Part shown: positions 31,048 through 40,301 of the stretch, piece after piece
How the letters are laid out: the number at the start of each line of letters is the position of its first letter
How positions within the stretch are numbered: the first letter of the stretch is position 1
Assembly (NCBI GenBank): GCA_019683805.1
Contig: JADGHQ010000019.1
Span: 1 to 40,301, forward strand
Length of the DNA stretch: 40,301 nt
Reading direction: 5' to 3'
Source of the DNA: Thermoleophilaceae bacterium
GTDB taxonomy: Bacteria; Actinomycetota; Thermoleophilia; Solirubrobacterales; Thermoleophilaceae
Position numbers and translations under genes: made by a program
Notes under the pieces: generated by a model
Seen by the model: the letters and a program-made list of their open reading frames with translations, nothing else
The model's database searches: none
What the model was told of the DNA's origin: nothing

Positions 31048-31061
<14 letters not shown>
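29937..31061 (+). CDS. carA: carbamoyl-phosphate synthase small (glutaminase) chain
   Basis: This 374-residue subunit takes ammonia from glutamine for CarB. N-terminal domain: [17 protein letters not shown]. The class I glutaminase has nucleophile Cys250 in [14 protein letters not shown] and the His/Glu pair in [16 protein letters not shown] start overlaps the hydrolase gene; it overlaps carB by 14 bases. Serves both pyrimidine and arginine synthesis. Confidence 0.97.
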
Positions 31062-34208
<3,147 letters not shown>

Positions 34209-34212
<4 letters not shown>

Positions 34213-35030
34213 GCGGCGCGCGGCGCACACGGGCGCCGTTCGGCAGGCGCCGCGCCATCGTGGCCGAAGCGCGCGACCTGGGCGCGTACCGCCTTGTGAC
34301 CGCGCTCGACACCGGCGGCCCGCAGGACCCGCGGCCGGGCCAGTTCTACATGCTCGCCGCCGCGGAGCGCTGGGGAGCGGGGGAGGGCGAGCGCCCCTAC
34401 CTGCCGCGAGCGCTCTCGTTCGCCAGGGCGCGCCGCTCGGGCGAGGGCGTGCTGCTCGACTTCCTGCTCGAGGTGGTCGGCCCGGGGACCGAGCGGCTCG
34501 CGCAGCTCGCGCCGGGCGAGGGCCTCTGGCTCACGGGGCCGCTCGGGGTGGGCTTCGACTGCGAGCCGTCGGGCACGCCCCTGCTCGTGGGCGGCGGGAT
34601 CGGCGCGGCGCCGATCCTGGCGCTCCAGGACGAGCTGGGGGAGGCGATCGCCGCGCTGCTCGGCTTCCGCTCCGCGGCGCACGCGGAGGCGGCGTCGCTG
34701 TTCGCCGAGGCCGAGGTGTGCACCGAGGACGGTTCCGCCGGGCGCCGCGCGCTCGTGACCGAGCTCGTGCGGGAGCGGCTCGACCGGGACGGCGACCGCA
34801 CCGTGTACGCCTGCGGGCCGCCGGCGATGCTCGAGGCCGTGCGCGCGCTCTGCGCGGAGCGCGACGTGCGGGCGCAGCTCGCGCTCGAGGCGGGGATGGC
34901 GTGCGGGTACGGCGCCTGCTTCGGCTGCGTCGTGCCCGCGCGCTCGGGCTACGTCCGCCTCTGCGTCGACGGGCCGGTGCTCGACGCCTCGGAGCTGACG
35001 GACGCCGGCGTGCCGGAGGCCGGACGTTGA
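34209..35030 (+). CDS. pyrK: dihydroorotate dehydrogenase electron-transfer subunit
   Basis: This 273-residue flavoprotein passes electrons from the class 1B dihydroorotate dehydrogenase to NAD+. FAD-binding RALSFARAR (about 76-84), the NAD-binding [12 protein letters not shown] and YACGPPAML, and a C-terminal [2Fe-2S] cluster site with cysteines 232, 237, 240 and 252 (CGYGACFGC and later C) are all visible. GTG start overlaps carB; the stop overlaps pyrD. Confidence 0.93.
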
Positions 35031-35950
35031 GCGAGCGGCGCGGCATCGAGCTCTGCGGCGTGCCGCTGCGCGGGCGCGTGCTGAACGGGTCCGGCACCTT
35101 CGACGCGATCGCCGCGCACCGCGTGTTCGGCGACGAGCTGTACGAGCGCTTCCCCTTCGACGCCTTCGTGTCGAAGACGATCACGCTCGCGCCACGGCAG
35201 GGCAACCCGCCGCCGCGGCTGTGGGAGACGCCGGCCGGGCTCATTAACTCGATCGGTCTCCCGAACAGGGGCCTCCAGGGCTTCCTCGCGAGCGACCTGC
35301 CGCGGCTCGCCGAGCTGCCGGTGCCGCTCGTCGTGTCGGTGATGGGCTTCAGCCTCGACGAGCTCGAGCGGCTCGTGCGCGCGGTGTCCGAGCGCGACGA
35401 GGTCGCGATGCTCGAGCTCAACTTCTCCTGCCCGAACGTCGAGACCGGCCTGATCATGGGCGCGGACGCGGGGGAGACGGCGCGCGCGGTCGAGCGGCTG
35501 CGGCCGCTCACCGAGAAGCCGCTGATCGTGAAGCTGACGCCGAACGCGACCGACCCGGCCGCCGTCGGCGCCGCCGCCGAGGGGGCGGGCGCCGACGCCC
35601 TCTCGCTGATCAACACGCTGAAGGGCATGGCGTTCGACCCGCGCAGCGGGCGGCCGTGGCTCGGGGCGGTGACAGGCGGGGTCTCGGGGCCCGCGGTGCG
35701 CGCGGTCGCCCTCCAGCAGGTGCACGCCGTCGCGGCGAGGGTCGCGATCCCCGTGATCGGCATGGGCGGCATCCAGAGCGGGCGCGACGCCGCCGATTTC
35801 GTCGCAGCGGGCGCGACGGCGGTCGCGGTCGGCACCGAGAGCTTCCGCGATCCCGAGGCGGGAGCCCGCGTCGGGCGCGAGCTCGCGGCGCTGCTCGAGG
35901 AAAGGGGCGCCGAGTCGGGAGCCGGAGGGGCCGCCCGGCTCGGCGCGTGA
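35027..35950 (+). CDS. pyrD: dihydroorotate dehydrogenase class 1B catalytic subunit
   Basis: This 307-residue FMN enzyme oxidises dihydroorotate to orotate. Catalytic Cys135 is in ELNFSCPNVETG; class 1 enzymes use Cys where class 2 uses Ser. LNGSGTFD, INSIGLPNRG, IVKLTPNATD, LINTLKGMAF and GMGGIQSGRDA complete the pattern. It needs PyrK, which lies upstream. TTG start overlaps the pyrK stop (TTGA). Last pyr gene here; pyrF, often next, is absent. Most actinobacteria use a membrane-linked class 2 PyrD, so the 1B type is a point of interest. Confidence 0.94.
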   Translation: MSERRGIELCGVPLRGRVLNGSGTFDAIAAHRVFGDELYERFPFDAFVSKTITLAPRQGNPPPRLWETPAGLINSIGLPNRGLQGFLASDLPRLAELPVPLVVSVMGFSLDELERLVRAVSERDEVAMLELNFSCPNVETGLIMGADAGETARAVERLRPLTEKPLIVKLTPNATDPAAVGAAAEGAGADALSLINTLKGMAFDPRSGRPWLGAVTGGVSGPAVRAVALQQVHAVAARVAIPVIGMGGIQSGRDAADFVAAGATAVAVGTESFRDPEAGARVGRELAALLEERGAESGAGGAARLGA

Positions 35951-36099
35951 GGGGCGCGACGAAAAGGTCCTGCAAAAGTGCCGGTTGCCTTCAACCTGCC
36001 CCAAGCGGACTAAACCTCAGGTTGAGGTCGAGCAAAATTCGCTCGCAAAACGCGCGCTAGGCGCTGCCGAGCCGCTTTTTCTGTGTAACATCGCCGCCC
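35951..36099. other. AT-richer intergenic leader between pyrD and mihF, two inverted repeats
   Basis: These 149 bases are clearly less GC-rich than the rest. TCAACCTG (35991-35998) is complementary to CAGGTTGA (36018-36025), overlapping a second palindrome ACCTCA-GGT-TGAGGT (36014-36028 region). CGAGC-AAAATTC-GCTCG (36029-36045) follows, then a T5 run at 36076-36080. They may terminate the pyr operon or bind a regulator of mihF. Confidence 0.4.
36086..36091 (+). promoter_or_regulatory. -10 box (TAACAT), leaderless start of mihF
   Basis: TAACAT is followed by 8 bases and the ATG at 36100. No SD is present, so a leaderless mRNA is predicted. Confidence 0.5.
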
Positions 36100-36447
36100 A
36101 TGCCGCCTGCCGCTCAGACTTCCCCCAAGCACGCCCCGGGGGTAGCGCCGGAACGCTCGCTCACCCAGCGCATGGACGCGCTCAAGAGGGCGAACGAGAT
36201 CCGCACGCGCCGCGCGCGTCTCAAGCGCGATCTCAAGGCCGGTCGCGTCCAGATCCACGGCCTGCTGCTCGACCCGCCGGAGTACCTGCTCACGGCGAAG
36301 GTGTTCGACCTGCTCCTCGCCGTGCCGAAGTACGGGCGCGTGAAGGTGAATCGCATCCTCACGCAGTGCCGGATCTCGCCGAGCAAGACGATTGGCGGGC
36401 TCTCGCAGCGCCAGCGGCACGAGCTCGTCTCCAACCTCCGCCGATAG
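36100..36447 (+). CDS. mihF: actinobacterial integration host factor (mIHF-type DNA-binding protein)
   Basis: This 115-residue nucleoid protein resembles mycobacterial mIHF, which is unrelated to enterobacterial IHF. The basic helix ANEIRTRRARLKRDLKAGRV, the middle KVFDLLLAVPKYGRVKVNRI and the end GGLSQRQRHELVSNLRR match family layout, including a helix-two-turn-helix-like end. It lies before gmk, rpoZ and coaBC, exactly as in Mycobacterium. An N-terminal tail of about 22 residues rich in Pro/Ala is extra. Start set by the -10 box 8 bases upstream. Confidence 0.93.
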   Translation: MPPAAQTSPKHAPGVAPERSLTQRMDALKRANEIRTRRARLKRDLKAGRVQIHGLLLDPPEYLLTAKVFDLLLAVPKYGRVKVNRILTQCRISPSKTIGGLSQRQRHELVSNLRR

Positions 36448-36464
36448 CCGCCCCGACGCCGCAA

Positions 36465-37055
36465 GTGCTCGTCGTCACCGGCCCCTCCGGGGTCGGCAAG
36501 GGCACCCTGATCCGCTCGCTCATGGAGCGCTACCCGGGCCTCGAGCTGTCCGTGTCCGCGACCACGCGCAAGCCGCGGCCGGGCGAGGTCGACGGGCGCG
36601 ACTACCACTTCCTCACGCCCGAGGAGTTCCAGCGGCGGCTCGTCCGCGGCGAGTTCCTCGAGCACGCCGAGTACGCGGGCAACCGCTACGGGACGCTCCG
36701 CTCGGAGCTCGACCGCCTCGACGCGATGCGCGCGGCGGGCGGCGACGAGATCCGCGGCCTCGTGCTCGAGATCGAGCTCCAGGGCGCCCGGCAGGTGCGG
36801 CGCGCGCTGCCCGAGGCGGTGCAGATCTTCGTGGAGCCGCCCTCGCTCGAGGCGCTGCGCACGCGGCTCGTCGGCCGCGGCGCCGAGTCCCCCGAGCAGA
36901 TCGAGCGGCGGCTCGCCGTCGCCGAGCAGGAGCTCGCCGCCAAGGACGAGTTCCACCACCGCATCGTGAACGACCGGCTGGAGGACGCCGTCGAGGCCCT
37001 CGCGCGGCTCGTCGCTACCATCTGGGGTCAGCGAAAGTCAGGAGAGAACGAGTGA
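36465..37055 (+). CDS. gmk: guanylate kinase
   Basis: This 196-residue enzyme phosphorylates GMP to GDP. P-loop GPSGVGKG (6-13), SVSATTRKPRPGEVDGRDYH for GMP binding, and LEIELQGARQVR are present, with a normal lid region. GTG at 36465 gives the usual N-terminus VLVVTGPSG; no upstream in-frame start fits as well. It follows mihF by 17 bases and overlaps rpoZ (GTGA). Confidence 0.95.
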   Translation: MLVVTGPSGVGKGTLIRSLMERYPGLELSVSATTRKPRPGEVDGRDYHFLTPEEFQRRLVRGEFLEHAEYAGNRYGTLRSELDRLDAMRAAGGDEIRGLVLEIELQGARQVRRALPEAVQIFVEPPSLEALRTRLVGRGAESPEQIERRLAVAEQELAAKDEFHHRIVNDRLEDAVEALARLVATIWGQRKSGENE

Positions 37056-37282
37056 TAAAGCCACGTCTCGACGATCTCCTCGAGCACGTCGACTCCCATT
37101 ACGCGTGCGTGCTGGTAGCCGCGAAGCGCGCGCGTCAGATCAACAGCTACTACCACAACCTCGGCGAGGGGACGTTCGACGAGTACCCGCCGCCGATGGT
37201 GGAGACCGAGTCGAAGAACTACCTCGGCATCGCGCTCGAGGAGATCGCCGCGGGCAAGCTGAAGTACCGGTACCGCGCGTAG
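37052..37282 (+). CDS. rpoZ: RNA polymerase omega subunit
   Basis: This 76-residue subunit helps assemble RNA polymerase around beta-prime. VIKPRLDDLLEHVDSHYACV and the AAKRARQINSYY segment are the family core, and NYLGIALEEIAAGKLKYR is the usual end. GTG start overlaps gmk, with SD GGAGA about 7 bases upstream. Followed by coaBC after 15 bases. Its place downstream of gmk matches many bacteria. Confidence 0.94.
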   Translation: MIKPRLDDLLEHVDSHYACVLVAAKRARQINSYYHNLGEGTFDEYPPPMVETESKNYLGIALEEIAAGKLKYRYRA

Positions 37283-37297
37283 GCGGCGGCGCCGGCC

Positions 37298-38578
37298 ATG
37301 GCCAGGGTCCTCCTCGGCGTCTGCGGCGGGATCGCCGCCTACAAGGCCGTCGAGTTCGTGCGCCGGGCGACGCAGGCAGGGCACGCGGTGCGCGTGATCC
37401 AGACGCCGTCGGCGCAGCGCTTCGTCGGCGCGGCAACCTTCGCGGGCGTCACCGGCGCGCCGGTGCTCGTCGACGAGTTCGAGCCCGACCCGGCGCGCGG
37501 CGCCTTTCCCGGCGACCCGGCGCCGGACGCGGACCCGATCTCCCATCTCGAGCTCGTGCGCCGCTGCGACGTCTACGCGATCGCTCCGGCGACCGCGAAC
37601 ACGATCGCGAAGCTCGCGCACGGGCTCGCCGACAACCTGCTCACGAGCGCGGCGCTCGCCTGCCGCGCGCCGCTCGTGGTGGCGCCGGCGATGAACGACG
37701 CGATGCTCGAGCACCCCGCGACCCAGGCCAACCTGCGCCTGCTTGCGGAGCGCGGGGCGCGGATCGTGCCGCCCGGCACCGGGCCGCTCGCCTCGCGCGG
37801 CGAGTGGGGGGCGGGGCGGCTCGCCGAGCCGCCGGAGCTCCTGGCGGCGATCGAGGAGGCGATCGGCGCGGAGGGCTACTCGCCGCGCTCCCTCGACGGG
37901 CTGCGCGTGCTCGTTACCGCAGGCGGCACGCGCGAGCCGATCGACAGCGTGCGCTACGTCGGCAACCGCTCGTCGGGGCGCATGGGCTTCGCCCTCGCCG
38001 AGGAGGCCGCGCGCCGCGGCGCGGAGGTCACGGCGATCGCGGCCAACGTCGCGCTGCCGCGCTCGCAGGGGGTGCACTACGTCGACGTCGAGACGGCCGC
38101 CGAGCTCGAGCTCGCGGCGCGCTCGGAGTTCGCGCGCGCCGACGTGCTGCTGATGGCGGCGGCGGTGGCCGACTTCCGGCCGGCCGAGCCGGTCGACGAG
38201 AAGATCAAGAAGGAGGGGCGCGAGGACCTCACCGTGCGGCTCGTGCCGACGGTCGACGTGCTCGCCGCGCTCGCGGCGGAGCGGCGGCCCGGCCAGACGC
38301 TCGTCGGCTTCGCCGCCGAGCACGGGGAGCGCGCGCTCGACCTGGCCCGCGCGAAGCTGGAGCGCAAGCAGCTCGACGCTATCGTCGTGAACGACATCTC
38401 GGACCCCGAGATCGGCTTCGACGCGCCCGACAACGAGGTCTCGATCGTGACGCGCACGGGCGTCTTGCACGTCGAGAGAGCAAGCAAGTCCGAGGTGGCC
38501 CGCAGCGTGATCGACGCGGTCGAGCGGCTGCGGGCCGAGGCTGGCGACCAGTCACCACGGGAGGTGGGGAATCGATGA
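37298..38578 (+). CDS. coaBC: bifunctional phosphopantothenoylcysteine decarboxylase/phosphopantothenate-cysteine ligase
   Basis: This 426-residue protein makes 4'-phosphopantetheine for coenzyme A. CoaC half (about 1-185): flavin-binding GVCGGIAAYK, His83 in SHLELVRRC, and PAMN at 130-133. CoaB half: VTAGGTREPIDSVRYVGNRS, AAVADFRP and KIKKEGREDLT. Odd point: the flexible-loop cysteine that reduces the enethiol intermediate in E. coli (LACG) is Ser166 here, in GPLASRGEWGAGR. ATG at 37298, 15 bases after rpoZ; stop overlaps the TPR gene (ATGA). Function is still likely, but the step needing cysteine is doubtful. Confidence 0.94.
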   Translation: MARVLLGVCGGIAAYKAVEFVRRATQAGHAVRVIQTPSAQRFVGAATFAGVTGAPVLVDEFEPDPARGAFPGDPAPDADPISHLELVRRCDVYAIAPATANTIAKLAHGLADNLLTSAALACRAPLVVAPAMNDAMLEHPATQANLRLLAERGARIVPPGTGPLASRGEWGAGRLAEPPELLAAIEEAIGAEGYSPRSLDGLRVLVTAGGTREPIDSVRYVGNRSSGRMGFALAEEAARRGAEVTAIAANVALPRSQGVHYVDVETAAELELAARSEFARADVLLMAAAVADFRPAEPVDEKIKKEGREDLTVRLVPTVDVLAALAAERRPGQTLVGFAAEHGERALDLARAKLERKQLDAIVVNDISDPEIGFDAPDNEVSIVTRTGVLHVERASKSEVARSVIDAVERLRAEAGDQSPREVGNR

Positions 38579-38973
38579 GCGACGAGCCGAGGCGCAGTCC
38601 CGAGGAAGCGCGAGGCGAGCGCGTCTACGACCTCTTCCGCCGCGGCAGCGAGCTGCTCGAGGCGGGCGACTACAACGCCGCCGCCATCCCCCTCGAGAAG
38701 GCCCGCGCGCTCGAGCCGGACAAGAGCTCCATCCGGGAGGCGCTCGGGCGCGCGTACTTCCGCTGCGGCCGCTACGAGGACGCGGGCGAGGAGTTCGAGG
38801 CGGTCGTCAGGCGCCACCCGATGAACGACTTCGCGCACTTCTGCCTCGGCCGCTCCTACGAGAAGACCGGGCGCCGCAGCGAGGCCCGGCGGCACCTCGC
38901 GCTCGCGCTCTCGCTGCGCCCCGACCGCGTCGACTACCGGGTCTACCGCCGGCGCCTCGACCGCGCGGCCTAG
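38575..38973 (+). CDS. small tetratricopeptide-repeat protein
   Basis: This 132-residue protein has two to three TPR units: about 18-53 (DLFRRGSELLEAGDYNAAAI), 54-87 (IREALGRAYFRCGRYEDAGE) and 88-121 (FAHFCLGRSYEKTGRRSEAR). Such repeats bind other proteins. A highly charged N-terminus and a basic end (RVYRRRLDRAA) flank them. ATG overlaps the coaBC stop, with a strong SD GGGAGGTGGGG just upstream, so it is co-translated. In Mycobacterium metK is next after coaBC; here this gene takes that place. Function unknown. Confidence 0.88.
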   Translation: MSDEPRRSPEEARGERVYDLFRRGSELLEAGDYNAAAIPLEKARALEPDKSSIREALGRAYFRCGRYEDAGEEFEAVVRRHPMNDFAHFCLGRSYEKTGRRSEARRHLALALSLRPDRVDYRVYRRRLDRAA

Positions 38974-38996
38974 CCCGCCGCCGTGCAGCGGCGGGC
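38973..38996. terminator. 9-bp GC-rich hairpin between convergent genes
   Basis: GCCCGCCGC (38973-38981) and GCGGCGGGC (38988-38996) pair perfectly around CGTGCA. It starts at the last base of the TPR stop codon and lies before the end of the convergent xdhC-type gene, so it could serve both strands. No U-tract on either side. Confidence 0.5.
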
Positions 38997-39016
38997 GGGC
39001 CGCTGCGCCGCGGACG

Positions 39017-39784
39017 CTAGGCCGGCTGGTGGATGCGCCCCTCGCGCTGCGAGAGGCGGCGCCCGTCGCGCCCGTTGCGCACGGCCACCACCTCGGCCAT
39101 GATCGAGAGCGCCGTCTCGTCGGCGGTGCGCGCGCCGAGATCGAGGCCGATCGGGGCGGAGATCCGGCTCTGGCGCTCCTCCGAGATCCCTGCGCGCAGC
39201 AGCCGCTCGCGCCGCTCGGACTGCGCGCGGCGGCTGCCCATCGCGCCGATGTAGGGCGCGTCGGAGTCGAGCGCGAGCGTGAGCGCGGCGTCGTCGAGCT
39301 TCGGGTCGTGCGTGAGCACGGCGAGGTAGGTGGCGCGGTCGATGCCGCCGATCTGCGCGAGCGCCTCGGCCGGCCAGGCCGCGATCACCCGCTCCGCGTC
39401 GGGGAAGCGCTCCGGCGCGGCGAAGCGCGAGCGCGGGTCCACCACGTAGGGGCGCCAGCCGGCCGCGCGCGCGACGCGGCAGAGCGACGCCGCGTAGTCC
39501 ACCGCCCCGAAGATCACGAGCCGCGGCGCCGGCGCCGACACGTCCACGAACAGCGCGCAGCCGTCCTCCTCCCGCAGCTCCGAGAGCTCGGCCCACAGCA
39601 GCTCCCCGGCGTGGCGGCGCGCCGCCTCGTCGAGCCCGGCGTCGCCGAGCGTGCCCTCGCTGGAGCCGTCCGGCAGCACGAGCAGGTGCGCGCCCGGACG
39701 GCCGCGCCCGCCGCTCACGAGCGTCACGAGCGCCGCCCGCGACCCCTCGCGCGCGAGCCGCAGGAAGCTCGACTGCGCGCTCAC
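39017..39784 (-). CDS. XdhC-type protein, Rossmann (C-terminal) part
   Basis: This 255-residue protein matches the C-terminal XdhC domain. VIFGAVDYAASLCRVARAAG is the Rossmann strand-loop-helix, VVDPRSRFAAPERFP the next, and YIGAMGSRRAQSERRERLL the conserved end, with GARTADETALSIMAEVVAVR. XdhC proteins help insert sulfurated molybdenum cofactor into xanthine dehydrogenase-type hydroxylases. The first strand has GAVDYA where GAGxxG would be expected, so dinucleotide binding may be altered. GTG start overlaps the upstream N-domain gene as GTGA. No hydroxylase gene is in the window. Confidence 0.85.
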   Translation of the reverse strand: MSAQSSFLRLAREGSRAALVTLVSGGRGRPGAHLLVLPDGSSEGTLGDAGLDEAARRHAGELLWAELSELREEDGCALFVDVSAPAPRLVIFGAVDYAASLCRVARAAGWRPYVVDPRSRFAAPERFPDAERVIAAWPAEALAQIGGIDRATYLAVLTHDPKLDDAALTLALDSDAPYIGAMGSRRAQSERRERLLRAGISEERQSRISAPIGLDLGARTADETALSIMAEVVAVRNGRDGRRLSQREGRIHQPA

Positions 39785-40095
39785 GGCTCGTACCTCTCGA
39801 CGTACACGTCGATCTCGCCACCGCAGGGCAGCCCCACGTCCCAGGCGTCGGAGTCGGGGATGCCGAAGTGGAGCAGGCGCGGCGCGCCGCCCGCGAGCAC
39901 CTCCTCGGCGACCTTCACGACGGCGCCCTCGACGCACCCGCCCGAGACGGCGCCCGCCACCTCTCCGCTCTCGCTGAGAGCCATCTTCGCCCCGGGCGGC
40001 AGCGGCGCCGAGCGGCGCGTCGCGACCACCGTCGCGATCGCCACGCGGTCGCCGCGCAGCGACCACTCCTCAACGCGCTCGAGCACGTCGCTCAT
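39781..40095 (-). CDS. XdhC/CoxI N-terminal domain protein
   Basis: This 104-residue protein is an XdhC_CoxI domain alone. ATVVATRRSAPLPPGAKMAL, VAGAVSGGCVEGAV and LPCGGEIDVYVE are the family motifs, including the GGC(V)EG and CGG boxes. Usually it is fused to the Rossmann domain, which here is the next gene. ATG overlaps the stop of the upstream gene (ATGA), so three genes are coupled. Likely role: molybdenum-cofactor handling for a hydroxylase encoded further along the minus strand, outside the window. Confidence 0.87.
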   Translation of the reverse strand: MSDVLERVEEWSLRGDRVAIATVVATRRSAPLPPGAKMALSESGEVAGAVSGGCVEGAVVKVAEEVLAGGAPRLLHFGIPDSDAWDVGLPCGGEIDVYVERYEP

Positions 40096-40301
40096 GTCGG
40101 AACCACCTTCGGGGACGCAGCCGACGCCTCGGCCGGCGGCGGGTCGCGTACGGGGCGCGCGCCGGGCAGGCGGTCGCGCGCGCTCCAGATGGTCACGTGC
40201 ACCGGCGAGCGGAAGCGGCCGGCGGGCACGCCTCCCCGCCGGGCGAGGATCGCCTGCGTGGCGTCCGGGCTCGTGACGAACCGCAGCAGCGCCGCCGCCG
40301 C
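40092..40301 (-). CDS. C-terminal end of an unknown protein, possibly ABC solute-binding
   Basis: The minus strand reads 69 codons and a stop from the right edge. ALLRFVTSPDATQAILAR resembles the C-terminal helix of molybdate- or other ABC solute-binding proteins (the FLLSPEGQAILAK type), followed by a Pro/Ala-rich tail ending VVPT. A molybdate protein would fit the XdhC neighbours, but the fragment is too short to decide. Its stop overlaps the XdhC N-domain start. Confidence 0.5.
   Translation of the reverse strand, partial: AAAALLRFVTSPDATQAILARRGGVPAGRFRSPVHVTIWSARDRLPGARPVRDPPPAEASAASPKVVPT

Overview
The window is chromosomal DNA of very high G+C (roughly 73-75 %, with third codon positions almost always G or C). 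It comes from an actinobacterium. Actinobacterial markers are mihF-gmk-rpoZ-coaBC gene order, a CysO-type sulfur carrier ending AVAGG, ruvCAB behind yebC, and many leaderless starts. The RTX-type secreted protein and the unusual accessory genes make a Thermoleophilia-type lineage (Solirubrobacterales/Gaiellales relatives) my best guess; that placement is inference. Nothing looks like a plasmid, prophage, insertion sequence or CRISPR array.

Layout. 1-1333 (minus): secreted RTX calcium-binding repeat protein, running off the left edge. 1341-4376 (plus): SOS-box-like site, yebC, ruvC, ruvA, ruvB. 4401-8972 (plus): an internally duplicated unknown protein, a zinc-ribbon/PAS protein behind a 25-bp palindrome, a fused secDF and a small membrane protein. 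9009-14087 (plus): recJ and bifunctional rel. 14122-20033 (minus): lipid kinase, metallo-beta-lactamase-fold hydrolase, phosphohexomutase, HIT hydrolase, CorA and a Crp/Fnr-type regulator. 20135-24376 (plus): SAM riboswitch, threonine-synthase-like PLP enzyme, CysO/MoaD-like sulfur carrier, a CDP-glucose-type sugar pair and a Dph6-type ATPase. 24799-24871 (minus): tRNA-Arg(CCG), preceded by a non-coding stretch with a possible gene remnant. 24925-26417 (plus): phosphoesterase and RNase Z. 26495-35950 (plus): pyrimidine operon pyrR-pyrB-pyrC-(isochorismatase-family hydrolase)-carA-carB-pyrK-pyrD, with a PyrR-binding RNA hairpin in its leader. 36100-38973 (plus): mihF, gmk, rpoZ, coaBC and a TPR protein. 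39017-40301 (minus): an XdhC pair and the tail of a possible solute-binding protein.

How genes work together. Genes inside operons mostly overlap by ATGA or GTGA, implying translational coupling. Operon-leading genes often have a TANNNT box 7-10 bases before the start codon and no Shine-Dalgarno, i.e. leaderless mRNAs. The two operons with true leaders (pyrR and the SAM-riboswitch operon) carry recognisable RNA regulators.

The most interesting unit is 20135-21913: a SAM riboswitch controls a gene that would normally be called threonine synthase, followed by a thiocarboxylate-type sulfur carrier. This points to methionine (homocysteine) synthesis from O-phosphohomoserine rather than, or in addition to, threonine synthesis. 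Other points worth a look are the cysteine hydrolase inside the pyr operon with pyrF missing from its usual place, the SOS-like box shared by yebC-ruvCAB and the RTX gene, and a CoaBC whose expected decarboxylase cysteine is serine.
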